DNA of 64,000 nucleotides from Clostridium sp. AF37-5 (GCF_003477605.1 NZ_QUDR01000011.1:39083-103082), one strand, 5' to 3'. Shown: positions 1-8,354, counted from the stretch's first letter. A program made the numbers and translations. Notes: generated by a model from the letters alone, not told the origin.

Positions 1-2
1 TT

Positions 3-98
3 ATATTTGCAGCACTTTTCAATGCTGTAATGCCAACAGAAATATTTACGTTTGTTGAAGGCTCTTCCTACAGTCGATGGAGTGATTGGTTTAATTAA
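3..98 (+). CDS. C-terminal end of an unidentified protein (truncated by window edge)
   Basis: An open frame enters the window and ends at TAA (96-98), giving 31 residues ending SRWSDWFN. The first part (IFAALFNAVMP) is hydrophobic and could be the end of a membrane segment; the tail is polar and aromatic. Too little is present to name a family. It lies 43 bases before the next same-strand gene, so the two may be co-transcribed. Confidence 0.45.
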   Translation: MFAALFNAVMPTEIFTFVEGSSYSRWSDWFN

Positions 99-141
99 AT
101 GCCGGCGTGAAAAAATTTAAAAAATAAGTGAGGATTTTGAT

Positions 142-600
142 ATGTTTAAGCAAGGTATAAAAGGCAGATATCTACATAAACATGCCACTTTTCTGTGGCT
201 TAGCCTTTGCCTTGCCATTTTTTTATCGTCTCTGCCTCAAAAGGCACTTTTTGACAGAAATATTTTCTCATGCAGCCACGAATTAGACCAGTCATTGCAG
301 CCGGTGCAGACACAGATTGGCACAAATGATTCCATCCCATTTTCCGGATGGGTTCTTTCTGCCGGCAAAGAGGGACAACCATTATCCTTTCTTTCCAGAA
401 TTCGTGTATCAAACCGGATTCCTTTTCGGCTACCGATTCCGGAACTTTGGTTTTCCGTTTTAGGTCTTTGTTTCGCCCTTTGGCAGTTCGTTTTTCTGCA
501 AAGACTCAGGCGGCAGAGAAAAGACAATCATCTAAGAAATTTTTTGATACGATACATACATAATCAAAACGGAGAAACCTACCGTCAGGTCCTTTTCTGA
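142..600 (+). CDS. Small two-segment membrane protein, unknown function
   Basis: 152 residues that I do not recognise. A basic N-terminus (KQGIKGRYLHKH) is followed by a hydrophobic segment at about 16-35 (ATFLWLSLCLAIFLSSL). A polar loop of roughly 70 residues comes next, then a second hydrophobic segment near 105-122 (LWFSVLGLCFALWQFVF) and a strongly basic tail (RLRRQRK). The likely topology is both ends in the cytoplasm with the loop outside. A GAGGA Shine-Dalgarno sits 9 bases before the ATG. A 27-codon membrane peptide gene follows 32 bases downstream, so this looks like a small membrane-protein operon. Real-gene confidence is moderate: there is a good ribosome site, but no family support. 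Confidence 0.55.
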   Translation: MFKQGIKGRYLHKHATFLWLSLCLAIFLSSLPQKALFDRNIFSCSHELDQSLQPVQTQIGTNDSIPFSGWVLSAGKEGQPLSFLSRIRVSNRIPFRLPIPELWFSVLGLCFALWQFVFLQRLRRQRKDNHLRNFLIRYIHNQNGETYRQVLF

Positions 601-632
601 TTTCATAGAAGTCGGGAAAGGAGGACGTAACC

Positions 633-716
633 ATGATATTTGCAATTAAAACAATTATTTGCATTGCTGTTATCGGTCCAATCACAGCATGGGCTTATCA
701 TATTGAACATCGATAA
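633..716 (+). CDS. 27-residue predicted membrane peptide
   Basis: ATG to TAA encoding 27 residues: a hydrophobic helix (MIFAIKTIICIAVIGPITAW) and a short polar tail (AYHIEHR). The ribosome site is strong (GGAAAGGAGG, 7 bases from the ATG), better than that of many long genes here. It is too short for usual gene callers. It follows the 152-residue membrane protein by 32 bases and precedes a strong hairpin terminator. The composition fits a one-pass membrane peptide; a partner or toxin role would be a guess. Confidence 0.5.
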   Translation: MIFAIKTIICIAVIGPITAWAYHIEHR

Positions 717-763
717 TAGCAAACAGGTTTCTCAAACTCAAATTTTATCAAGTGGCTTATGCC

Positions 764-819
764 AAAAAAAGACTGCCTGTTCTGCGATATAACAATCGTC
801 AGAGCAGACAGCCTTTTTT
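764..819. terminator. Bidirectional terminator between convergent genes
   Basis: An imperfect hairpin (CTGCCTGTTCTG against CAGAGCAGACAG, one mismatch and one wobble) is flanked by an A-run on the left and a T-run on the right. It can stop the rightward small-protein operon and the leftward esterase gene. Confidence 0.75.
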
Positions 820-2338
820 ATTTCATTCGTTCTATTCTGTCACTAAGAAGGAACTCCATCAGCTTTGAATTTTTTTCATTTCCGGATTTTGCACCTTGTG
901 CAGTAAACACCATTTCTGCCCGGTCATTTTCCTGATACGGATTCCATTTTGGAAGAACCTTTCCGTCATCATCTGTTCCATTTGGATCACCGTATTTGAT
1001 AAAATTCGCCCAATAATTACACATTTGTCTGGCTAAATCATAATGCCTGCCAACAAATGGCCGCCAGCATTTGGCAAGTGTTTCAAAGAAAAACCACAAA
1101 TCAACGGAATGAAATGTTCCCGGATGATCCTCTCCCGGTATATCCGGCGCAAAACGATAATAATAACAGTTTGCAGGCTTCACACTTTTTTCATTTAGAA
1201 GAAATGCGGCCTTTGTCATAAGTTCCATACCGCTAACGGGCGCATAACCATCTTTCGTTTGCTCATGCACTTGTGGTATTGCAAGAAACTCTTCCGCTTT
1301 TTTGCAAAACCAAGCACTTGCCTTCTTCTCAAGTTCTTCTTCATTCTGCGCATCAATCACAAATGGAAACTCATCTTCCGTATTTCCGGCAAGAACAGGC
1401 ACACCGGCATATTTCCCTTGCGCAAACAAACGAATCGGATCGCCGATACAAATATTATTATCCCTTGACGTTACCATAATTTCATTTTCATACATAAATT
1501 TATCATAACAATCACGAATATATTTTGCATCCAGCTGCCTGGCCTCTGCCAGAGTCTTCACACCAAGATAATCGAAAAATTTCTCACCAAGTTTCTCTGC
1601 CTCATCCAACGATGGCGGAATTCCCATTCCCTCTTCAGCATATGGGCTTCGAATCATGCCGCTCATAATCACTGCACGCTGAAACAAATCAAAGTTATCC
1701 GGACAGGTCATCTGTGTCAGTACGCTCCCTGCCCCCGCCGACTGTCCGGCAATGGTAATCTGTTCTGGGTCGCCGCCAAATGACGCAATATTTCGTACAA
1801 CCCAGCGAAGCCCTGCCTGCTGGTCAAGATTTCCAAAGTTTGTCGGTGCTTCCGGTGCCTCTTTGGTCAAATCTTTATGAGCAAGAAATCCAAAACAGTT
1901 GATACGGTAATTTACTGTCACAACAACGACACCTCTTTTAGCAAGCCGCTCTCCATCAAATTCCATTTCGGATGGATAACCCCACTGCAGCCCGCCGCCA
2001 AAATACCATACTAAAACCGGCTGTTTTTCATCTACAGTCTTTGCACTTGTCCACACATTCAGGTACAAACAATCTTCGTCCATAGGAATCTCCGGATCTA
2101 CATGCCACTCTTTGCAATACACGTCTGTTCCAAGTCCCGGTATGCTCTGCATGGAAATCGGTGCAAATCGAGATGCATCCCTGATTCCCTCCCAGTCAGC
2201 CGCCGGCTGCGGTGCACGCCAGCGATTTTCTCTAATTGGTGGTGCCGCAAATGGGATTCCCTTAAATACAGTAATTCTAGGATCCGCTGCTTCAATTCCG
2301 CGCACCCATCCGTTTTCAGTCTTTGCCTCTCGTATCAT
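818..2338 (-). CDS. Type-B carboxylesterase family protein
   Basis: 506 residues, the usual size for type-B carboxylesterases (alpha/beta-hydrolases of the PnbA/para-nitrobenzyl esterase group). Visible marks are EDCLYLNVWTS, the oxyanion-hole region VWYFGGGLQWG, and the nucleophile elbow GQSAGAGS holding the catalytic serine; the usual acid and histidine regions follow (TFHSVDLWFFF). No signal peptide is visible, so it should be cytoplasmic. The substrate cannot be predicted beyond carboxylic esters. I chose the ATG at 2338, because an AAAGGAGG site sits 7 bases upstream of it; the frame stays open 11 codons further but without a ribosome site. It appears to be a single-gene unit. Confidence 0.9.
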   Translation of the reverse strand: MIREAKTENGWVRGIEAADPRITVFKGIPFAAPPIRENRWRAPQPAADWEGIRDASRFAPISMQSIPGLGTDVYCKEWHVDPEIPMDEDCLYLNVWTSAKTVDEKQPVLVWYFGGGLQWGYPSEMEFDGERLAKRGVVVVTVNYRINCFGFLAHKDLTKEAPEAPTNFGNLDQQAGLRWVVRNIASFGGDPEQITIAGQSAGAGSVLTQMTCPDNFDLFQRAVIMSGMIRSPYAEEGMGIPPSLDEAEKLGEKFFDYLGVKTLAEARQLDAKYIRDCYDKFMYENEIMVTSRDNNICIGDPIRLFAQGKYAGVPVLAGNTEDEFPFVIDAQNEEELEKKASAWFCKKAEEFLAIPQVHEQTKDGYAPVSGMELMTKAAFLLNEKSVKPANCYYYRFAPDIPGEDHPGTFHSVDLWFFFETLAKCWRPFVGRHYDLARQMCNYWANFIKYGDPNGTDDDGKVLPKWNPYQENDRAEMVFTAQGAKSGNEKNSKLMEFLLSDRIERMK

Positions 2339-2411
2339 CAAAAAACCTCCTTTTTTCTTTCCCCAAAACAAACTCTTAGAAATTTTATGAATACACGATT
2401 GATCTGTGTCG

Positions 2412-2447
2412 AAAAAGAAGCACTCTCATAATCGAAAGTGCTTCTTT
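2412..2447 (-). terminator. Terminator of the 50-residue acidic protein gene
   Basis: Inverted repeat AAAGAAGCACT / AGTGCTTCTTT with a 12-base loop, followed on the minus strand by a T-run. It overlaps the stop codon of the gene it terminates. Confidence 0.7.
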
Positions 2448-2598
2448 AAACCATACGGTGTTTCTGAATAATCTCCTCGTATCTGCGGTTAGAGGCTTCC
2501 ATCTCCATCTCAAATTCTAATTCTTCAATCTCAGCGTCCTCCTGATCGAGTTCCTCTAACAGTCCAAGGAGATCATCATCCGTCAAAAACTGTTCCAT
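2446..2598 (-). CDS. Small acidic helical protein, unknown function
   Basis: 50 residues, very acidic in the middle (EELDQEDAEIEELEFEMEME) and basic at the end (IIQKHRMV); a single amphipathic helix or short coiled coil is likely. The start is the ATG at 2598 with an AAAGGAGGGG site just upstream. The longer upstream frame runs back into a large hairpin repeat and has no ribosome site. A clean terminator follows the stop. Family unknown. The ribosome site plus terminator make it probably real. Confidence 0.6.
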   Translation of the reverse strand: MEQFLTDDDLLGLLEELDQEDAEIEELEFEMEMEASNRRYEEIIQKHRMV

Positions 2599-2668
2599 GA
2601 TTCCCCTCCTTTTATTGATATATTTATTGTAGCATAAAAGAGGGGGGTTCACAAGGGGGGGATGGTAC

Positions 2669-2753
2669 TTTTTTTGGTTTCCGTAATCTAGGAGAAGGGC
2701 TTTGTGCCCACTCGTCACAAAGCCCTTCTCCTAGATTACGGAAACCGAAGAAA
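2669..2753. repeat. Large perfect hairpin, copy A of palindromic family 1
   Basis: Arms 2676-2706 and 2716-2746 are perfect 31-bp inverted repeats with a 9-base loop; flanking T and A/G tracts can extend the pairing to about 38 bp. Read on the minus strand, its arm (TTTCCGTAAT...GGCTTTGTGAC) resembles the left arm of copy B at 3.06 kb through the GAGTGGG at the loop. It looks like a short form of the same element in inverted orientation, lacking the inner core. It lies upstream of the 50-residue acidic gene. Confidence 0.85.
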
Positions 2754-3053
2754 CTGCCATTAATCTTTTTTGTTCTAGGTGTGTTTATTGGTTCTGTGAC
2801 AACTCTTTTTGCTTGTTTTGCCTCATAGAGTTGCATTTTTGCCTTATAATTAAGCCTAATCAAGGAAAATCGCAGGTTATATGCAACCCTTTCTGCTAAT
2901 TTTTTCTTTTTGGTTGTTTTTTTTCGCTTCATTTTAAAACGGATGCAACTCTTTTTGCTTTTGTAAAGATTTAGGTTGCATAAGTTTCGATGGACCCTCT
3001 ATTCTGCGAAGATTAATTGGCTCCAACCCTGCCTTCCCCATATGATGCGTTAT

Positions 3054-3221
3054 CTTTTTTTGTTTTCCGTAATTCAGTAGAAAAGCTTTGTGACAAGTGG
3101 GTTTTGAGTACGTCGGTATGTGGCACTGGTAGTTTCAGTGCCCATACCGCTACGCACTCAACGAGCGAGAGCGCCCACGAGACGCAAAGTTTTTCTACTG
3201 AATTACGGAAAACAAAAAAAT
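3054..3221. repeat. Large multi-stem palindromic element, copy B of family 1
   Basis: Outer arms 3055-3090 and 3185-3220 pair over 36 bp with a single G-T wobble. The inner 94 bases fold further: GTGGG with CCCAC, TTGAGT with ACTCAA, and GGTATGTGGCACTG with CAGTGCCCATACC. The inner core is nearly identical to copy D 23 kb away (26.61-26.71 kb), while the outer arms differ. It sits 90 bases upstream of the DUF4870-like gene. The open frames across it are palindrome artefacts. Confidence 0.9.
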
Positions 3222-3311
3222 AACACCCCTTGAAAATCCCCCCCACATAAGCTATGATAGTACCATGCGAAACCAATTTCTGCTAAAACAGAAACGAAAG
3301 GAGTTTATCAA

Positions 3312-3680
3312 ATGAACGAAGAAAACATTGTTTTTAATTCAGAGGATGTACAAAATAACAAAGTTATGGGGATTTTAGCTTATTTCGGAATTCTTTTCCT
3401 GATTCCGCTACTTGCAGCAAAAGATTCACAATACGCAAGATTCCATACAAATCAGGGAATTGTGCTTTTTATTTTCAGTGTAGCACTTAACATAATCGGC
3501 AATGGTATTTCCTTTGTAATCTCTGTTACAAGCTTCGGAATCTTATCCTTTGTGGGAACACTTATAACCGGACTGATTGGATTGGTTTGTTTAGCATTCG
3601 CTATTGTCGGCATTGTAAATGCCTGCTCCGGCGAGCCAAAGAAACTTCCGATTATCGGAAATATCACTCTTTACAAATAA
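3312..3680 (+). CDS. DUF4870-like (Tic20-type) small membrane protein
   Basis: 122 residues with three hydrophobic helices at about 19-35, 50-72 and 78-105. The pattern (VMGILAYFGILFLIPLLA, then YARFHTNQGIVLFI) matches the DUF4870/Tic20-like family: helix, charged loop with FHxNQG, then helices, then a short C-terminus (PIIGNITLYK). It should lie in the cytoplasmic membrane; its biochemical role is unknown in bacteria. The start has AAAGGAG 10 bases upstream. A classic terminator follows the stop. The upstream region holds the large hairpin copy B. Confidence 0.8.
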   Translation: MNEENIVFNSEDVQNNKVMGILAYFGILFLIPLLAAKDSQYARFHTNQGIVLFIFSVALNIIGNGISFVISVTSFGILSFVGTLITGLIGLVCLAFAIVGIVNACSGEPKKLPIIGNITLYK

Positions 3681-3702
3681 TAAACAGTTATTATAGCAGA
3701 CC

Positions 3703-3735
3703 AAAGGCGGTTATCTTACAAGATACCGCCTTTTT
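3703..3735 (+). terminator. Terminator after DUF4870-like gene
   Basis: Hairpin AAGGCGGTTATCTT / AAGATACCGCCTT followed by TTTTT. It separates this gene from hydF. Confidence 0.85.
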
Positions 3736-3753
3736 AAGAAAGGATGACAGATT

Positions 3754-4959
3754 ATGTCAATGAACACAACACCAAAGGGAGAACGAATCCACATTGCTTT
3801 ATTTGGACGGCGAAATGCCGGAAAATCAAGTCTCATTAACGCCATAACCGGACAGGACTTAGCCATTGTATCCGATGTACTGGGAACCACAACTGACCCG
3901 GTTTACAAGGCAATGGAAATTTTACCGCTTGGTCCGGTTATGCTAATCGACACACCGGGACTTGACGATGAAGGCGTGTTGGGCGAAGAGCGCATCAAAA
4001 AGGCGCGAAGCGTTTTAAATAAAACGGACTTAGCGTTAATTGTTGCCGATGGAAACGAGGCAGCAAAAGATTTTTCTTTTGAGCACCAGATTCTTGCCCT
4101 GACGAAAAAGAAAAATATTCCTTCAATTGTTGTGTTGAACAAACAGGATTTATGGGCTGAAAATGAAGCAGCAATTCAGGCATATGGAGATTTATGTGTT
4201 AGTTCCAAAACAGGGTATCACATTCATGAATTGAAAGAACTTATGACGACAAAACTGCCGACAGATGACCAGACCGGAAAAATCGTTGGTGATTTGCTCT
4301 CCCCACTCGATTTTGTCGTTCTTGTCGTTCCGATTGACTCGGCGGCACCAAAGGGACGTCTGATTCTGCCGCAGCAGCAGGTAATTCGAGATGTGCTGGA
4401 ATCCGGAGCGACCGCTATTGTATGCCGGGATACCGAACTTGCAGACACTTTGAAAAAGCTGGGCCAGCCACCAAAACTTGTCATTACGGACTCCCAGGCA
4501 TTTGCAAGTGTATCAAAAGACACGCCAAAAAATATTCCGCTCACTTCTTTCTCGATTCTTTTTTCCCGGTATAAGGGAGATTTGCAGACACAGATTGACG
4601 GAGTAAAAATGCTTGATAAATTAAAAGACGGCGACACGATTCTGATGGCAGAGGGATGCACACACCACAGACAGTGCGATGACATTGGAACGGTAAAACT
4701 TCCACGCTGGATTTCCGAGTACACCGGTAAAAAATTAAACTTTGCCACATCAAGCGGCGGTGGATTTCCGGAAAATTTGAGTCCGTACCGGCTGATTGTC
4801 CACTGTGGCGGATGCACCTTAAGCAAGCGGGAAATGGCATTTCGCATCGCTGAAGCAAAAGACCAGAATGTCCCAATTGTCAACTATGGCACGATGATTG
4901 CACAATTAAAGGGCGTACTCAAAAGAAGTATCGCCCCATTTGCTGACGAGTTATCGTAA
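3754..4959 (+). CDS. hydF: [FeFe]-hydrogenase maturation GTPase HydF
   Basis: 401 residues. HydF is the GTPase scaffold on which the 2Fe subcluster of the [FeFe]-hydrogenase H-cluster is built before transfer to HydA. The N-terminal GTPase domain shows P-loop GRRNAGKS at 18-25, switch TTTD, DTPG at 66-69 and NKQD. The C-terminal metal-binding domain carries the expected CxH (C302, H304) and CGGC (C351-C354) ligands. The domain order and length are those of full-size HydF. No HydE or HydG is in the window. Its stop overlaps the convergent GGDEF gene by 9 bases, with no terminator between. Cytoplasmic; implies hydrogen metabolism and anaerobic life. Confidence 0.96.
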   Translation: MSMNTTPKGERIHIALFGRRNAGKSSLINAITGQDLAIVSDVLGTTTDPVYKAMEILPLGPVMLIDTPGLDDEGVLGEERIKKARSVLNKTDLALIVADGNEAAKDFSFEHQILALTKKKNIPSIVVLNKQDLWAENEAAIQAYGDLCVSSKTGYHIHELKELMTTKLPTDDQTGKIVGDLLSPLDFVVLVVPIDSAAPKGRLILPQQQVIRDVLESGATAIVCRDTELADTLKKLGQPPKLVITDSQAFASVSKDTPKNIPLTSFSILFSRYKGDLQTQIDGVKMLDKLKDGDTILMAEGCTHHRQCDDIGTVKLPRWISEYTGKKLNFATSSGGGFPENLSPYRLIVHCGGCTLSKREMAFRIAEAKDQNVPIVNYGTMIAQLKGVLKRSIAPFADELS

Positions 4960-6852
4960 CGCCTCGCCACGGTTAATTTTATTAATTACTTTATTCCGAT
5001 ACATGATTTCATCACTTTCTTTAATGAAAATTTCCATGGTATCCTGCTGCGAAGGAACGCGGCAGGCATACCCATAACTGGCGTGAATATCATATTCTTT
5101 ACCGCCACTCTCATTGAACGCATCCAGATAAGCAACCAATTCTTCCAGATAATGAACCCCCTCATTTTCTGCAATATCTTCGGCAATAATTTCAAATTCA
5201 TCACCACCGGTACGTGCCTGAATCACCGCATCCGGACATGCATGATGAATCGCTTCATGCACTTTTTTCAATGCATAATCGCCTTCTATGTGACCATAAT
5301 TGTCGTTAATTTGCTTCATACCATCCATATCGATAATCGCAAGGAAAATCTGCTTTCCCTCCTCTTTTGCCTGCTCGAACATCGGATTCCCGCGATTCTC
5401 AAAACCGCGTCGGTTGTACATCCCGGTCAGCGCATCGCGGTCATACATTTCTTCCAGTTTTACAACAAGTTTCTGCATTTTCTGATATGTCATAATGTCC
5501 TGAAGAAGATTGCCGATAATAATGTTCCAATACATATACAGCCGTCCCGTTGTTTCGACATCTATAAATTGCAGCGCCTCATAGCCAAAACATAAATCCT
5601 GAAAATGAAGCGGTGCCAAAAACCACATCTGCGGCTCTTCGCTGCTCATGCATTTAGGAATCAGTTCTCTGCGGTCAAAATGTTCTCTCGTTGGGCTGAT
5701 ATTTTCCCGATTACGAATAGCAATCGGCATTTCCATTTTATCGGTAAAGCCTTTGAACTCTTTTTTTTCCAGCCAGCCCTCACACAAACACATGCAGTAA
5801 TCTTTAAAGCCTTCAATATTATAAATATAACGTCCGATTTTCTGTCCGACTTCATCAATCGTATGACATTCACTCATATGAATCGACATAAAATGAAACT
5901 GCATTTCACGGTTCTGGCTAATGTTTTCAGTCTCATACATACGCCGACGGATGGTCATGATCTCCTGTCCCTCACTTGCCATACAGCCACATGATTCCCT
6001 CGGCTGCAAAACAGCATCAAAAAAAACATTCTCCACTTTTTCCGGGCAATCCTGCTTTTTATCAATAATTTGTACTGCCCGCCTGCCCATTTCAAAAAAC
6101 GGAACCGTTGCCGTCGTAATACATGGTGTAAATGCGAGAGAACTGCGCATACCGTCGTACCCACTCACCGCAATATCCTGAGGAATACGATACCCACGCC
6201 GAATAAGTTCACTGGCAACGGCTGTCGCCATATAATCATTGGCGCAGATAATTCCCTCCGGCTGCGGTTCACCTTCTGCCAAAAACCAGTCGCACGCCTC
6301 TTTGCCTTTGTTTTTCCAAAAATCTCCATAAAAAATCTGATGCTCCCCACAGGAAAGTCCATATTCATTCATTTTACGCTTAAAACAAAGAAGTCTCTCC
6401 TGTGCATCCCAGTGGTCTTCTGGTCCTGTCATAAAACACAGTTTTTTCATCCCATGTTCCTTGACAAAATGATCAAGCAGCCCTTCCATACAGCTGCTGT
6501 TATCAACAAGCAGATTATTTGCTCCGACCAAAAGCTCGCGGATACTGATAATCGGACAGTGACAGCGTTCTCTTATGTTCTTAATAATGTGCTCTCTGCT
6601 GACGATTTCCTCCATCGTATCAAGCGCTAAAACAACACCGTCTAACTCTTCGTAAGGCGGCAGTTCCCACAATGTCTGATCTCCGATAAAATAGCGGTGG
6701 TTCTGTCCATAATTACCATAATTGGAAAACACAGCAACATTATAACCAAGTTCCTTTGCCCCGGTAATAATTCCCTGGCATAAACGGTTTTGAAATTCGC
6801 TCGCAGAACGCTCCAAAAACACACCAATCGTTTTTCGACTATTATGAAACAT
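4951..6852 (-). CDS. LacI-type ligand-sensor domain fused to a GGDEF diguanylate cyclase
   Basis: 633 residues. The N-terminal ~290 residues look like the sugar-binding (Peripla_BP_3) half of a LacI regulator (KTIGVFLERSASEFQ, GIICANDYMATAVASEL, DIAVSGYDG), but the DNA-binding helix-turn-helix that should precede it is absent: the protein starts directly with the sensor. A middle segment of ~180 residues is unassigned. The C-terminus is a GGDEF domain (DALTGMYNRRGFE; GGDEF at 549-553), predicted to make cyclic di-GMP. No RxxD inhibitory site is visible before GGDEF. There is no membrane segment, so it is a cytosolic sensor. It starts 19 bases after cca, with GGAGAGGGAG before the ATG. An HD-GYP phosphodiesterase lies at 14-15 kb. 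Confidence 0.88.
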   Translation of the reverse strand: MFHNSRKTIGVFLERSASEFQNRLCQGIITGAKELGYNVAVFSNYGNYGQNHRYFIGDQTLWELPPYEELDGVVLALDTMEEIVSREHIIKNIRERCHCPIISIRELLVGANNLLVDNSSCMEGLLDHFVKEHGMKKLCFMTGPEDHWDAQERLLCFKRKMNEYGLSCGEHQIFYGDFWKNKGKEACDWFLAEGEPQPEGIICANDYMATAVASELIRRGYRIPQDIAVSGYDGMRSSLAFTPCITTATVPFFEMGRRAVQIIDKKQDCPEKVENVFFDAVLQPRESCGCMASEGQEIMTIRRRMYETENISQNREMQFHFMSIHMSECHTIDEVGQKIGRYIYNIEGFKDYCMCLCEGWLEKKEFKGFTDKMEMPIAIRNRENISPTREHFDRRELIPKCMSSEEPQMWFLAPLHFQDLCFGYEALQFIDVETTGRLYMYWNIIIGNLLQDIMTYQKMQKLVVKLEEMYDRDALTGMYNRRGFENRGNPMFEQAKEEGKQIFLAIIDMDGMKQINDNYGHIEGDYALKKVHEAIHHACPDAVIQARTGGDEFEIIAEDIAENEGVHYLEELVAYLDAFNESGGKEYDIHASYGYACRVPSQQDTMEIFIKESDEIMYRNKVINKINRGEALR

Positions 6853-6871
6853 CGAATCACTCCCTCTCCGT

Positions 6872-8263
6872 TTATTTTTTCCACTCTTTCGCTAAAAAGA
6901 GCAGTTTCTCTTTCTCGTTATCTTCCGGATGCGCCAACACATGCTCCAATAACTGTTGCAACATTTCGCCAATTGCCGGTCCCGGTGTCATCCCCATCTG
7001 TATCAACTCACGGCCACCAATTGTCAAATCTTTCACACAGACTGCCTCGCCCGCCTCGCATATTTCCCGATAGCAGCGCTTCGCAGCCTCTAAGCGCATC
7101 AATTTTTCCTTCTGTTTATATTCACTCTGTGACAACAAATCCGCCTGCTGTAAAGTAAACAAAAGCGGCATTAAATCCGTCCCTGCCTGATTCATCAACC
7201 GCCGCATCGCCTGCTTTGCTTTTCTCGGCTGCGGCTCATCTGACAAAACGCAGTTTTCATGACGTCTGTCGTGATAACGAATTAACGTCGTTACCGTTGC
7301 CACGGTTTCATTATCAAATTTTAACCGGCGGAGAATTCCCCTCGCCTTCTTAGCTCCGTACTCCGGATGTTTATAAAAATGGGCAATTCCTTCATCATCA
7401 ACCTGCTTGCAGTCCGGTTTTGCCACATCATGAAGAAGCGCAGCATAAGCTAACATTACCCGCTCTTTTGTGCGAAATCCCGCCTGCTCTCCCAAATCAT
7501 TAATATGAGAAATGGCCGCTAACGAATGATGTCCGACATCAAAACAGTGATGTGGATTTTCCTGCGTCGTGGCAAGCATTTTTTCAAGTTCCGGCAGAAA
7601 ATATGCGCTTAATCCCGTCTCTACGGCAAGCAGTAATTTGTCACTTCCCTTTGAAACAATAAGCTTGGTAAGTTCGGTGCGGATTCTCTCGGCACTCACA
7701 TTTACCAAAGTCGGTGCTTTTTCCTTTATTGCCAAAAATGTTTTTTCTTCCAGTTCAAACTGAAGCTGTCCGGCAAACCGAATCCCTCGCAGCATTCGGA
7801 GTGCATCTTCATCAAACCGCTCATTTGCCTCACCGACACAACGGATTACTTTTTTTTCTAAATCTTCACGCCCTCCATATAAATCTACGATTCCAACACG
7901 CGGATTATACGCCATCGCATTAATTGTAAAATCACGGCGTTTTAAATCTTCATTCAAATTGGGCGTAAATAAAACTTCTTTCGGGTGACGGTGGTCTTCA
8001 TATTCGCCGTCCATGCGGTAGGTTGTCACTTCATAACCGTCATCACCAATCATAACCGTCACGGTTCCATGCTGGATTCCCGTATCAATGGTACGCCGAA
8101 AAAGGGCTTTCACCTGTATCGGATTCGCAGACGTTGTAATATCCCAGTCATCCGGTACGCGCCCCAAAAGTGTGTCGCGGACACAGCCTCCCACGGCATA
8201 TGCCTCGTAACCATTTTCTTCTAATGTCTCAATAATCGATTTTACCTGTTCAGGAATTTTCAC
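6872..8263 (-). CDS. cca: CCA tRNA nucleotidyltransferase
   Basis: 463 residues from the GTG at 8263. The enzyme adds CCA to tRNA 3' ends; both tRNA genes in this window lack an encoded CCA, consistent with need for it. Visible features are the class II motif GGCVRDTLLG near 25-34 with the metal-binding D39-W-D41, the RRDFTINAMAY motif, and a C-terminal HD domain (HHCFDVGHHS, LLHDVAKPD). The frame extends to an ATG at 8308, but that ATG lies upstream of the likely transcription start (TATAAT at 8280-8285), so the GTG with GGGTGA ahead is preferred. Co-directional with the GGDEF gene. Confidence 0.95.
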   Translation of the reverse strand: MKIPEQVKSIIETLEENGYEAYAVGGCVRDTLLGRVPDDWDITTSANPIQVKALFRRTIDTGIQHGTVTVMIGDDGYEVTTYRMDGEYEDHRHPKEVLFTPNLNEDLKRRDFTINAMAYNPRVGIVDLYGGREDLEKKVIRCVGEANERFDEDALRMLRGIRFAGQLQFELEEKTFLAIKEKAPTLVNVSAERIRTELTKLIVSKGSDKLLLAVETGLSAYFLPELEKMLATTQENPHHCFDVGHHSLAAISHINDLGEQAGFRTKERVMLAYAALLHDVAKPDCKQVDDEGIAHFYKHPEYGAKKARGILRRLKFDNETVATVTTLIRYHDRRHENCVLSDEPQPRKAKQAMRRLMNQAGTDLMPLLFTLQQADLLSQSEYKQKEKLMRLEAAKRCYREICEAGEAVCVKDLTIGGRELIQMGMTPGPAIGEMLQQLLEHVLAHPEDNEKEKLLFLAKEWKK

Positions 8264-8279
8264 GTTATCACCCAAACAT

Positions 8280-8326
8280 ATTATACCGCTTTTTCCTTTG
8301 ACAAACAAGCATATTTTCGCTACAAT
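8280..8326. promoter_or_regulatory. Overlapping divergent promoters of cca and the TSCPD gene
   Basis: Plus strand: TTGACA 8298-8303, 17-base spacer, TACAAT 8321-8326, for the TSCPD gene. Minus strand: TTGTTT 8308-8303, 17-base spacer, TATAAT 8285-8280, for cca. The two -35 boxes share a base, so polymerase binding to one should exclude the other. Confidence 0.75.
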
Positions 8327-8354
8327 GTAGAGCGAAGGAAAGGAGGGAAGGATA

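Noticed and set aside
2624..2932. 102-codon basic ORF on the minus strand (MKRKKTTKKKKLAERVAYN...)
   Set aside because: No ribosome site before the ATG, and its C-terminal third is the translation of hairpin A; probably an artefact or a decayed gene.
3013..3276. Overlapping ORFs on both strands across 3.0-3.3 kb
   Set aside because: Both simply translate the palindrome of copy B (FRNSVEKLC at one end, SFSTELRKTKK at the other on either strand).
2446..3311. CRISPR array suspected from repeated palindromic DNA
   Set aside because: Repeats are few, long, unequal and not regularly spaced; no cas genes in the window.
8264..8308. ATG start of cca 15 codons upstream
   Set aside because: Lies upstream of the likely transcription start set by TATAAT at 8280-8285; the GTG at 8263 fits family N-termini.
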